Shown here in pieces: positions 8,381 to 18,956 of a stretch of 64,000 nt of DNA (the stretch's first letter is position 1; each line of letters begins with the position of its first letter). The DNA is taken from NCBI RefSeq assembly GCF_900103985.1, contig NZ_FNIE01000010.1:289752-353751 (forward strand). The letters are read 5' to 3'. The notes beneath the pieces were generated by a model that saw only the letters and a program-made list of their open reading frames with translations, was not told the DNA's origin and searched no databases. A program made the position numbers and the translations under genes. This DNA is from Actinacidiphila guanduensis. GTDB lineage: Bacteria; Actinomycetota; Actinomycetes; Streptomycetales; Streptomycetaceae.

Positions 8381-9466
8381 TCAGCCGACGGTGATGCCGG
8401 CTGCCTTGCACGCGGCCACGAACTGCGCGGAGCACAGGTCCGAGATCTTGTACAGGCCGTCCTTGACCACGGTGGCGTTGATGTTGGCCTTCGTGACGGA
8501 CGTGGCGGTGATCAGGTGGGCCGGGACATCCTGGCCGGAGCCGCTCTTGGAGGTGGTGTCCGTGATGGACTTCCAGTCCTTGCCCTCGAGCATGTCGACC
8601 GCGATCTCGGCGGTGGCGTCGGCCTCCGGCTTGTACGGCTTGTAGATCGTGGAGGTCTGGGTGCCCACCAGGATCCGCTGCAGGCCGGTCAGCTCGGCGT
8701 CCTGGCCGGTCAGCGGCGGGTTGATGCCGGCGCCCTTGAGGGCGGTGGCGATACCGCCGGCCATGGTGTCATTGGCGGAGTAGACGCCCGCGATGTTCTT
8801 CGCGCCGATCGAGGTGATGGCGGCGGACATCTTCTTGTTCGCCTCGGTGTCCTTCCACAGACCGGACTGCTCGTAGGCGATGTTCACCTTGCCGTCCAGG
8901 ACCTTGTGGGCACCGGCCTTGAACTGCGCGGCGTTCGGGTCGCCCGGGTCACCGTCGATCATGACGATCTTGCTGGACGGGGTGGCCTTGGGGCCCATCG
9001 CGTTCAGCAGCGCCTGGCCCTGCAGCTCGCCGATCTTCTCGTTGTCGTACGAGACGTACGCGGAGACCGGGCCCTGGGCGAGGCGGTCGTACGCGATGAC
9101 CTTGATGCCCTTCTTGACCGCGGCCTCGACGGAGGACTGGATGCCGACCGAGTCCTCGGGGTCGAGGATGAGCACCTTGACACCCTTGGTGATCATGGTG
9201 TTGACCTGCTGCGCCTGCTTGGAGGGGTCACCGGCGGCGTTGTCGTAGTTGATCTGGCAGTCGGAGCACAGCTCCTTGATCTTCTGCTCCATGAGCGGCT
9301 TGTCGAACTGGTTGTACCGGTTGGTCACCGTGTCCGGCAGGAGGATGCCGATGGACTTGTTGTCCTTGCTGGAGCTGCTGCCGCCCGCCTTGCCACACGC
9401 GGCCATGGTGAGCGCCATCGACACCGCTGCAGTGCCGATCACGATCCGACGCGTCATTGCGTTCAT
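8381..9466 (-). CDS. xylF: Xylose-type ABC transporter substrate-binding lipoprotein
   Basis: This 361-residue periplasmic-binding-protein type I (XylF-like) protein is tethered outside the membrane. The signal peptide ends in the lipobox LTMAACGK, with Cys near residue 23 as the lipidation site. KSIGILLPDTVTNRYNQFDK opens the first lobe. LILDPEDSVGIQSSVEAAV, VIAYDRLAQGP and YSANDTMAGGIATALKGAG are typical sugar-contact and hinge regions of xylose/ribose-binding proteins. GGGAGG lies 8 bases before ATG 9466, which decides between two close ATGs. It is the first gene of the operon and lies downstream of the ROK repressor, with a likely operator in between. Confidence 0.92.
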   Translation of the reverse strand: MNAMTRRIVIGTAAVSMALTMAACGKAGGSSSSKDNKSIGILLPDTVTNRYNQFDKPLMEQKIKELCSDCQINYDNAAGDPSKQAQQVNTMITKGVKVLILDPEDSVGIQSSVEAAVKKGIKVIAYDRLAQGPVSAYVSYDNEKIGELQGQALLNAMGPKATPSSKIVMIDGDPGDPNAAQFKAGAHKVLDGKVNIAYEQSGLWKDTEANKKMSAAITSIGAKNIAGVYSANDTMAGGIATALKGAGINPPLTGQDAELTGLQRILVGTQTSTIYKPYKPEADATAEIAVDMLEGKDWKSITDTTSKSGSGQDVPAHLITATSVTKANINATVVKDGLYKISDLCSAQFVAACKAAGITVG

Positions 9467-9550
9467 TGAGGTTGCCTCCCTGACAGGGCCGCAACACCGC
9501 GGCCGAGGTGCTCGTGAGTCAACTCCGGCTGACACGTGTCGTCAAGAAGT

Positions 9551-9593
9551 AAACACTTAACGAGATGGCAACGGCGCGTTTCGTTAGCAGTGT
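9551..9593. promoter_or_regulatory. Candidate ROK operator in the xylF promoter
   Basis: AAACACTTAACGA (9551-9563) is followed after 17 bases by TCGTTAGCAGTGT (9581-9593), an imperfect inverted repeat with half-site ACACT-TAACGA. The AAACACTYAAC core recurs upstream of the ROK gene itself (10961-10971, opposite strand). The site is 85-127 bases upstream of xylF. Confidence 0.5.
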
Positions 9594-9603
9594 GAACGCT
9601 CCG

Positions 9604-10806
9604 TTATGCCGAGAATGCCGGAGTGTCCACGCCGGCGTTCCCGTCCAGCAGGGTGGAGTCTCCCATCTCGCTCAGCACCAGGGCCAGTGCCCCCAGCACC
9701 TCGGCCCGCGGGCCCAGCGCGCCGGGCATCACCGACAGCCGCTGGGCGGCGCTGGGGATGGCATAGCGCGAGACCGACTCACGGATCGGGCCGAGCACCA
9801 GCTCACCGGCCTCGGCCAGGTCCCCGCCGAGCACCACCCGGCTCGGGTTGAGCAGGTTGCACAGGCTCGCCACCCCCATCCCGATGTGCCGCCCGACGTC
9901 GCCGATCACCCGCCGGCAGCCCGGGTCGCCCTCGCGGCCGAGCTGCACCATGCGCGGTACGGTCAGCTGGTCGCCGTGGCTGCCGCGCAGCAGCTCCAGC
10001 ACGTAGCGGGCGGCGGTGAAGGTCTCCAGGCAGCCGCGGTTGCCGCAGCGGCAGACCGGCCCGGACTCGTCGAGCGTGATGTGGCCGATCTCGCCGGCGG
10101 TGCCGCCCGGGCCGCGGTAGATCCGGCCGTCCACCACGAGCCCCGCGCCGACGCCGCTGGCCACCTTGATGTAGGCGAGGTCGCGCACCCCGCGGCCGCT
10201 GCCCCAGACCAGCTCGCCGAGCGCGCCGAGGTTCGCGTCGTTGTCCACCTGGACCGGGACGCCGAGCCGGTCGGTCAGCTCCTGGCGGGGGTTGATCCCG
10301 CTCCAGCCGGGGAGGATGGCGGTGGAGCCCAGCGTGCCGGACTCCATGTCGATCGGCCCGGGCACGCCCAGGCCCACCCCGAGCACCTTGTCCCGGCCGA
10401 TGCCAGTGGACTCCACCAGCCGCGCCACCAGCTGCTCGGCCCGGTCGAAGCCCTCCGACGCGGAGGCGTCCACGTCGATCGGCTCGGACTGCTCGGCGAG
10501 CACCTGGTGGGCCAGGTTGCCGACGGCGACCCGCAGGTGGGAGTGGCCGAAGTCGACGCCGACCACGATCCCCGCGTCACCGGACAGCGCCACGCTGCGC
10601 GCCCGCCGACCCCCGGAGGAGGTCGGCGTGACCTGCACCGTGCCGTTGTCCCGCAGCTCGCGCACGATGTTGGACACCGTCGCGGCCGACAGGCCGGTCG
10701 TGCGCGCGATCTCCGCCTGGGTGAGCGAGCCGGCGAGCCGCACGGCGCGCACGACCCGCTCCAGGTTGGCCCGGTGCAGCGACGACTGCGATCCCGGAGT
10801 CTCCAC
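9604..10806 (-). CDS. ROK-family transcriptional regulator (Rok7B7-like) of xylFGH
   Basis: This 400-residue regulator has an N-terminal winged HTH (TQAEIARTTGLSAATVSNIV) and a ROK sugar-kinase-like domain starting at GIVVGVDFGHSHLRVAVG. The ROK zinc motif GPVCRCGNRGCLETF and the VDNDANLGALGE segment are intact. AGGAG is 8 bases before the GTG at 10806 and overlaps the GTG at 10815, so 10806 is chosen. It stands directly upstream of xylFGH on the same strand, which in S. coelicolor is the position of Rok7B7 (SCO6008), known to affect xylose transport, carbon control and antibiotics. Autoregulation is inferred from a shared half-site in its upstream region. Confidence 0.88.
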   Translation of the reverse strand: METPGSQSSLHRANLERVVRAVRLAGSLTQAEIARTTGLSAATVSNIVRELRDNGTVQVTPTSSGGRRARSVALSGDAGIVVGVDFGHSHLRVAVGNLAHQVLAEQSEPIDVDASASEGFDRAEQLVARLVESTGIGRDKVLGVGLGVPGPIDMESGTLGSTAILPGWSGINPRQELTDRLGVPVQVDNDANLGALGELVWGSGRGVRDLAYIKVASGVGAGLVVDGRIYRGPGGTAGEIGHITLDESGPVCRCGNRGCLETFTAARYVLELLRGSHGDQLTVPRMVQLGREGDPGCRRVIGDVGRHIGMGVASLCNLLNPSRVVLGGDLAEAGELVLGPIRESVSRYAIPSAAQRLSVMPGALGPRAEVLGALALVLSEMGDSTLLDGNAGVDTPAFSA

Positions 10807-10960
10807 GACATCCACTCCTGCCCGGCAGCCGGAGCCGTTCCGGCAGCCCGCACGGGACGGGGACCCGGCCGGTCATGGGCGCCGCATCGGTGATGCCTCG
10901 GTGGAGCATCGGCGCAGCCACACCCGTGAGACCCCGTCGTCTACAACATGTGAACTCTAA

Positions 10961-10971
10961 GTTGAGTGTTT
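10961..10971 (-). promoter_or_regulatory. Candidate ROK half-site upstream of the ROK gene
   Basis: On the - strand this reads AAACACTCAAC, one base different from AAACACTTAAC in the xylF promoter. It lies 155 bases before the chosen ROK start, inside the 282-base gap between the ngc genes and the ROK gene. Nothing else is apparent in that gap. Confidence 0.4.
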
Positions 10972-11087
10972 GGGGTGATGTCCCGTCAAGGGGCAGAACC
11001 ACACCTTTACGCTGGACACCCCTGTCACACGACCGGCGGCCCCGCATGCCTGCGGGGCCGCCGGACCAGCGTAAGACCGGGAGTGGA

Positions 11088-12014
11088 CTATTTGACAGCG
11101 CCTGCCGTCAGGCCGGCCTGGACCTGCCGCTGGAAGATCACGTACACCGCGAGCACCGGGAGCATCGCGATCGACAGGCCGGCGAACAGGCCGGACCAGT
11201 CGCCCTGGTAGCCCTGCTGCACGGCGAGGTCGGCCAGACCCTGGGTGAGCACCCATTTGTCGGTGTTGCCCTGGTTGAGCACCAGGGGCAGCAGGTACTG
11301 GTTCCACTGGCCGAGGATGTTGAAGATCCCGATGCTGATGATGCCGGGCTTGGCCATCGGCACCATGATCTGGAAGAACGTGCGGGTGTGGCTCGCCCCG
11401 TCCACCAGTGCCGCCTCGGCGACCGAGGTGGGCAGCGTCCGGAAGAAGGACGTCATGAAGAAGACGGTGAAGGGCAGCGAGTAGGCGATGTAGACCAGGA
11501 TCAGGCCGGGCAGCGTGTTCAGGATGCCCAGGTTCTTGGTCACGAAGAACAGCGGCACCAGCACCATCACGACCGGGAAGGCCATGCCGCCCACGAACAG
11601 GAAGTAGATGAAGCGGTTGCCGAAGAACTCGAAGCGGGCCAGCACGTAGGCGGCCATGGAGCCGAAGAGCATGGTGCCGGCCGTCGAGAAGCCGACGACG
11701 ATCACCGTGTTGATGAAGTAGCGGCCCATGTGCGCCTTGGTCCACGCCCGCGACCAGCTGTCGAAGTGCGGGTGGGTGGGCAGCGACCACGGGTGGGCGA
11801 GGATGTCGCCCGAGGTCTTGAAGGAACTCCACAGCGCCCACAGCAGCGGGACGCCCACCATCAGCGTCCACACCCACAGGAAGCCGTGGCTGAAGACGTT
11901 GAGCACGATGCCCTCACCGCGCCAGCGGTGCTTGGCCGCGGCGTCCGGCGCGGGCTTCGGCGGGCTGCCCTGCGGCGCGGGGCCGGGGGTCGAATCGACG
12001 GTCTCTGCGGTCAT
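11088..12014 (-). CDS. ngcG: Carbohydrate ABC permease, NgcG-like
   Basis: This 308-residue MalG-type inner membrane permease has six predicted membrane segments after a Pro/Ala-rich cytoplasmic N-terminus. The ATPase-contact EAA loop reads EAALVDGASHTRTFFQIMVP, close to the family consensus. It follows ngcF after 10 bases, so the two permeases are co-translated. Together with the binding protein they form an importer for N-acetylglucosamine or chitobiose, judging from the binding protein. No ATPase gene is present; such Streptomyces importers usually borrow the shared ATPase MsiK. It is the last gene of the unit. Confidence 0.85.
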   Translation of the reverse strand: MTAETVDSTPGPAPQGSPPKPAPDAAAKHRWRGEGIVLNVFSHGFLWVWTLMVGVPLLWALWSSFKTSGDILAHPWSLPTHPHFDSWSRAWTKAHMGRYFINTVIVVGFSTAGTMLFGSMAAYVLARFEFFGNRFIYFLFVGGMAFPVVMVLVPLFFVTKNLGILNTLPGLILVYIAYSLPFTVFFMTSFFRTLPTSVAEAALVDGASHTRTFFQIMVPMAKPGIISIGIFNILGQWNQYLLPLVLNQGNTDKWVLTQGLADLAVQQGYQGDWSGLFAGLSIAMLPVLAVYVIFQRQVQAGLTAGAVK

Positions 12015-12024
12015 CGCGCCACCT

Positions 12025-12951
12025 CTAGAACTCGATACGCTCGCGGCGCGACAGCCGCAGAGTCAGTACGGCGAACACCAGCGTGACGATCAGCATCGCG
12101 ACGCCCATCGCCGCCGCCATGCCGTACTGGCTGTTGTCGCGGAAGGCCGTCTTGTACAGCAGCAGCGGCACCACGTCCGTGACCTCGTTGGGGCCGCCGT
12201 TGTTGACGGACATCAGCTGGACGAAGGCGAAGCCGTCCATCGCGATGATGCCCATGTAGACCCAGCCGGTGGCCACCGTGTCGCGCAGCAGCGGCAGCGT
12301 GATCCGGAAGAAGGTGGTGATCCGGTTGGCGCCGTCCAGCAGCACGGCTTCGTAGATCTCGGCGGGGATCGACGCCATGCCAGCCGAGAAGAGCACGACG
12401 TAGAAGCCGACGTTCGCCCAGACCATCACGGCCATGATGCAGGCCAGCGCGATGCTCGGGTCACCCAGCCAGGACTGCTGAAGCGATGTCAGGCCGACGT
12501 GGCCCAGCAGGGAGTTGAGCAGTCCGTCGTCCGGGTCCGGGTTGTAGATCTGCTGCCACAGCACCGCGATGACGGTGACCGACAGCACCTGCGGGAAGAA
12601 GTAGACGATCTTGTAGAACCCGGCTCCCCTGACGCCGGCGACCGACGCGCTGCCTTTGCGCCGGCCGCCGACGTTGAGCATGAAGGCGAAGAAGAGACCG
12701 AGGGCGAGGGTGACGATCGGCACGATGAGCAGCATCAGGATGTTGTGCCACAGTGCCTTCCAGAAGAGGTTGTTGTGGATGATCTTCTGGTAGTTGTCGA
12801 ACCCGATGTAGTGCTTCTCGGGGGTCAGCCCGCTCCAGTCCGTCAACGAGATCTGGAAGTCCTGGACGAAGGGCGAGATCACAAGGACCGCGTACAACGC
12901 CACGGGGACTGCCAGGAATCCGATGATGAACCGGTACTTGCCGTGTCGCAT
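12025..12951 (-). CDS. ngcF: Carbohydrate ABC permease, NgcF-like
   Basis: This MalF-type permease of 308 residues has six membrane segments. It begins MRHGKYRFIIGFLAVPVALY, and the EAA loop is EAVLLDGANRITTFFRITLP. It pairs with the downstream NgcG-like permease to form the channel. The start is ATG 12951, about 40 bases after the binding-protein stop. Its length and position between the binding protein and second permease match the NgcEFG arrangement. Substrate is inferred from context only. Confidence 0.86.
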   Translation of the reverse strand: MRHGKYRFIIGFLAVPVALYAVLVISPFVQDFQISLTDWSGLTPEKHYIGFDNYQKIIHNNLFWKALWHNILMLLIVPIVTLALGLFFAFMLNVGGRRKGSASVAGVRGAGFYKIVYFFPQVLSVTVIAVLWQQIYNPDPDDGLLNSLLGHVGLTSLQQSWLGDPSIALACIMAVMVWANVGFYVVLFSAGMASIPAEIYEAVLLDGANRITTFFRITLPLLRDTVATGWVYMGIIAMDGFAFVQLMSVNNGGPNEVTDVVPLLLYKTAFRDNSQYGMAAAMGVAMLIVTLVFAVLTLRLSRRERIEF

Positions 12952-12991
12952 GTCGCCGGTCGCTCTCGTCTCAGCCGTCAGGGGTGGTTCG

Positions 12992-14416
12992 TCACACGTG
13001 CTTGAACTTCGGCACGGACGAGTCGTTCTTGGTGGCGTCCGCGGCCTTCTGGGCGCCCTCGATCCACTTCGCGGCGTTGATCTTGCCGGTCAGCAGCTGC
13101 AGGGTGAGGTTGCCGAGGGTCTCCTGGTTGAGCTTGACGTACCAGTCCTGGAGACGGGAGTTGAGCACGTTGGGACCGGCCGCCTTCAGCGCGGCGCTCG
13201 CGGAGGCCAGGCCCGGGGTGAGGGACAGGCCGTCGGCGGCACCGGTGACGCAGGTCAGCGACTTGGTGGTGTTGGTGAAGTTGTCGGTCTCCTTCTTGCT
13301 GAGCATGATGCGCAGCAGCTCCATGCCGCCGACCGGGTTCTTGCCGTTGGCGGCGACGATGTACGGCTCGCCGGCCGCGGCGTAGATCGTGCCGAAGGGG
13401 AGCTTGTCGGAGGGGCCGGAGCCGACCAGCGGGCCGACCGCCAGGTCGAAGTCCTTGGGCATGGTCGGGGCGGCCTCGTTCTCCACCCACGAGCCGTCGG
13501 CCACGATGGCGGCCTTGCCCTTGGTCCAGGCGGTCTGCATCTGGATGTGCGTCATGCCCTCGGAGCCGGGCATGAAGTACTTCTTCGCCGCCAGCTCCTC
13601 GTAGTACCCGATGACCTGCTTGACCGCGTCGACCTGCCAGGCGCCGTCCTCGAGGTCGTCGATCGCGTTGAGGACCTCCTTGCCGCCGACCTTGCCGATC
13701 TGGGCGAGCAGGTCGAAGTGCACGTAGTACGGGTACTTGCCCGGGTAGGTGAAGAGGGAGATGTTCTCCTTCTTCGCCTTGGCGCCCAGCGCGATCGCCT
13801 GGTCGAAGGTCTGCGGGTACTCCCAGCCCTTCTCCTTGAAGAGCTTGCTGGAGTACCAGCCGCCGTACACGGTGAAGGCGTAGTTCAGCGCGTACATCGC
13901 CTGGGTGCCGAACTGGCCCTGCTCGATGGTGCCGGCGATCAGGACGTCGCGGACCTTCTTGCTCGGGTCGTCGACGGTGGGCGCGTCGAGCAGCGGGGTG
14001 AGGTCCTGGAGCTTGTTCTCCTTGGCCAGGGCCGCGGTGTCGAGGTTGTCGGCACCGGAGTTGTCCATGACGTCCGGCGGGGTGTTGCTGGCGAAGCGCG
14101 GCTGCAGCTTGGGGCCGAGGCCCTGCGTGCCGGTGTGCTTGACCTTGATGCCGTACTCGCTGTTGTAGACCTGTTCGGCGGCCTTGACGTAGTCGTCGCC
14201 GAAACCGCCCTTGAAGATGAACGCCTCCAGGGGGGCGCCCTTCTTCACACCCAGGGGGTTGCTCGCCGACTTGGCGCCGGTGGCGGCCGGCTTGTCGGGC
14301 TTGTCGCTCCCGCTGTCGGAGGCACACGCCGACAGCAGCGACGCGCTGGGAATCGCCACCACACCGATGGCCAGTGCCCGCTTGATCGCGTCACGCCGGT
14401 TGAACTGAGGTCCCAT
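12992..14416 (-). CDS. ngcE: N-acetylglucosamine/chitobiose-binding lipoprotein, NgcE-like
   Basis: This 474-residue extracellular solute-binding protein (SBP_bac_1 cluster) is lipid-anchored. The signal has a twin-arginine-like FNRRDAIKRALAIG followed by a hydrophobic core and the lipobox SLLSACAS. The mature domain includes VKHTGTQGLGPKLQPRF, PPDVMDNSGADNLDT and AAIVADGSWVENEA, features of the NgcE branch rather than generic maltose-binding proteins. Start ATG 14416 is preferred over an upstream in-frame ATG because GAGGA lies about 7 bases before it. It is the first gene of ngcEFG, and a DasR-type palindrome lies about 190 bases upstream, consistent with control by amino-sugar availability. 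Confidence 0.86.
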   Translation of the reverse strand: MGPQFNRRDAIKRALAIGVVAIPSASLLSACASDSGSDKPDKPAATGAKSASNPLGVKKGAPLEAFIFKGGFGDDYVKAAEQVYNSEYGIKVKHTGTQGLGPKLQPRFASNTPPDVMDNSGADNLDTAALAKENKLQDLTPLLDAPTVDDPSKKVRDVLIAGTIEQGQFGTQAMYALNYAFTVYGGWYSSKLFKEKGWEYPQTFDQAIALGAKAKKENISLFTYPGKYPYYVHFDLLAQIGKVGGKEVLNAIDDLEDGAWQVDAVKQVIGYYEELAAKKYFMPGSEGMTHIQMQTAWTKGKAAIVADGSWVENEAAPTMPKDFDLAVGPLVGSGPSDKLPFGTIYAAAGEPYIVAANGKNPVGGMELLRIMLSKKETDNFTNTTKSLTCVTGAADGLSLTPGLASASAALKAAGPNVLNSRLQDWYVKLNQETLGNLTLQLLTGKINAAKWIEGAQKAADATKNDSSVPKFKHV

Positions 14417-14601
14417 GCTCAAGTCCTCGCCTTCTCCAGGACTCATGCGGTGGTGCAGCGGAACCCGCCGACGACCGCGAACAGTTGAAGCGTGAGTGAT
14501 GCCATGCATCCAGTGAGGCGAGGAACGATATCGAACACCGGGCGCTGAATGCCCGCCGGACCCCCGCCGCCCCGCCGTGCCAGCGGGCTCCTTGGATGCC
14601 G

Positions 14602-14617
14602 ACAGGTATAGTCCACT
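14602..14617. promoter_or_regulatory. DasR-like operator (dre) upstream of ngcE
   Basis: ACAGGTATAGTCCACT matches the Streptomyces DasR consensus ACTGGTCTAGACCACT at 13 of 16 positions and keeps its dyad symmetry. It is about 185 bases before the ngcE start. DasR is the GntR regulator that responds to phosphorylated glucosamine. Confidence 0.65.
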
Positions 14618-14756
14618 TCTCTCGGACGGGGCAAGATCAGGAGAAGGTTTGGTCGGTAAGCTTTCCCGAGTTGAGACCTGTCCGAAACGTGGGACGGCGA
14701 AGTCGCAGGTCACCGGGTCGGCGGGGGTAAACCACCCGTTCGGCGGAGCGAAACGG

Positions 14757-14791
14757 CAGGCGGCCGCGCCCTCGGGGGGCGCGGCCGCCTG
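14757..14791. terminator. Hairpin terminator downstream of acnA (distal)
   Basis: A perfect 14-bp stem CAGGCGGCCGCGCC (14757-14770) pairs with 14778-14791 around a 7-base loop. It lies 60 bases beyond the acnA stop on the transcription path towards ngcE. Confidence 0.8.
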
Positions 14792-14817
14792 TGGTCCGCC
14801 TGTGCGTCAGCCGGTGG

Positions 14818-14843
14818 GCCGGCCCGCGCGTCGGCGGGCCGGC
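14818..14843. terminator. Hairpin terminator directly after acnA
   Basis: GCCGGCCCGC (14818-14827) pairs with 14834-14843 around a 6-base loop, starting 7 bases after the acnA stop. It forms a tandem terminator with the next hairpin. Together with the ngcE promoter these fill the 14417-14850 gap. Confidence 0.72.
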
Positions 14844-14850
14844 TGCACGG

Positions 14851-17568
<2,718 letters not shown>

Positions 17569-17644
17569 GACAGTCTCCTTCACGCATGATCTCGCGGCCT
17601 ACCGCCGCGTTTGCCGGCGTCCGGACGGGCACGCCTTCGGCAGA

Positions 17645-17662
17645 TATCTCGATGTCGAGATA
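17645..17662. promoter_or_regulatory. Operator-like palindrome in the acnA promoter
   Basis: TATCTCGATGTCGAGATA has perfect 8-bp arms and a 2-base centre, 77-94 bases before the acnA start. The outer TATCTC and GAGATA are identical to those at 18928-18945. MarR-type regulators such as TamR, reported to act on aconitase genes in S. coelicolor, bind sites of similar size, so that is one candidate. Confidence 0.7.
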
Positions 17663-17735
17663 ACTCTAGTACACCTGACCGCCTCCGACACCCCCGGCCC
17701 GCCGCGGGAACGGGCCGGATCGGCCGGGGCCGGCG

Positions 17736-18539
17736 TCAGTGCGCGGGACCGTCGCCGCTCCAGTAGCCGTCGGCCAGGTGCAGGGTGAGCAGGGCCGGGT
17801 GGCGGTCGGCGGCACGTTCCAGGACACCGCGGTCGGGGCCGGGGTGCCGCGAGCGCATCCCATCGGCGAGGAGGGAGAGGTCGTCGAAGACGGGGACCGT
17901 CCCGGGGGTCCTGGGCAGGCGGTCGACGGTCAGCAGTTCGTGCGCGGGGCCGACGTACGTCAGCGTCGTGCGGAGCGCCGGGTGCGGCGGCAGGGTGGCC
18001 GGCGCGGCGCCGGGGACGGCGGGGCCGACCCGGTCGCCGAGGTGCCAGCCCGCCTTGCGCAGGGCGGCGTCGAGGGAGCGCAGGGTCCGCGCGGTGTCGC
18101 CGCCCACGCCGAGGGTGCGCTGGGTGGTCAGGGTGCAGACGATGCGGCCGCCGCGCAGGGGCTGGACCGCGCCCCAAGGGGTGCCGCGGCAGGCGTCCGT
18201 GGAACCGTCCGTGCCGAGCAGGGTGCCGCGCACGGCGGTGGTGGCCGCGTCGAGCTGTGCCTGGTCGCGGCGGAGCGCGGCCGTGGAGGCGCGGGCGACG
18301 GCCTGCGAGGCCGCGGCGGCGTCGACGTCCGACCGCGGCACGGAGTGCTCCTCGGGGCCGAGGCGGAACCAGAAGAAGAAGAGCGAGAAGAGCACCACCA
18401 GGAGCAGTGCCAGGCCGCCGCCGAGCACGGCGAACACGCAGCCGCAGCCGAGCCCGAAGGCGCCTTCCGGGGGCCGGTGGACGACTCCCCCGGGGGGAGC
18501 GTCGGGCCACTCCCCCACCTTCACCTCGCGTGCGGCCAT
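17736..18539 (-). CDS. Single-pass membrane protein of unknown function
   Basis: I do not recognise this 267-residue protein. The N-terminal 30 residues are hydrophilic (VGEWPDAPPGGVVHRPPEG), then comes one strong membrane segment, GCVFAVLGGGLALLLVVLFS (about 33-57), and a soluble domain of about 200 residues, probably outside the cell. That domain contains two cysteines (DACRGTPWG, RIVCTLTTQ) that could form a disulfide, a helical DAAAASQAVARAST stretch, and several hydrophobic strands. It shares the acnA strand with a 167-base gap holding the palindrome, so it is probably transcribed separately. Codon use is normal for the region. Confidence 0.7.
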   Translation of the reverse strand: MAAREVKVGEWPDAPPGGVVHRPPEGAFGLGCGCVFAVLGGGLALLLVVLFSLFFFWFRLGPEEHSVPRSDVDAAAASQAVARASTAALRRDQAQLDAATTAVRGTLLGTDGSTDACRGTPWGAVQPLRGGRIVCTLTTQRTLGVGGDTARTLRSLDAALRKAGWHLGDRVGPAVPGAAPATLPPHPALRTTLTYVGPAHELLTVDRLPRTPGTVPVFDDLSLLADGMRSRHPGPDRGVLERAADRHPALLTLHLADGYWSGDGPAH

Positions 18540-18927
18540 GGGCGGCAGTCTCTCCCGCCGTATCCCGCGCGCCCGGTCCGTTTATCGCACGGTTGCCGGG
18601 AACGGACCGGATCGAGACGTGGAGGAACCGGTTCCGCCCCGAAGGCGTCCTTTGTATACGCGAGCACGCGCGTGCGGCCGCGCGGCCCGGCCCGACCGGT
18701 CCGCACCTGCGCGGCGGCCCGCGCCCCATACCGGGGCCGCCGGCCGCCTTTCCTGCCGGCGTCGCCCGTTTGCGTGTGCTCCCCGGGCGGTGCGGGCAGG
18801 CGGGAGTAGCGTGAGGCGCGTGGTCGTTTTACGGGTGTAACGGTTGCGCCGGTCACATGATCGGTCCGGCACTGCTTCGTACCAGCCGGGCAACAGCCCG
18901 CCCCGAATGGCCGATCCCCGCTGGCCC

Positions 18928-18945
18928 TATCTCACATGTGAGATA
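18928..18945. promoter_or_regulatory. Perfect 18-bp palindrome at the HTH-MurA promoter
   Basis: TATCTCACATGTGAGATA is fully self-complementary and ends 11 bases before the ATG at 18957, where a bound protein would block initiation. It shares TATCTC-N6-GAGATAAC with the acnA site. The rest of the 18540-18927 gap is GC-rich with no other feature seen. Confidence 0.75.
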
Positions 18946-18956
18946 ACCTTGGGGAC

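Noticed and set aside
9551..9593. Exact match to a published Rok7B7 consensus
   Set aside because: The version of the consensus I remember did not match at either site, so only the shared half-site is reported.
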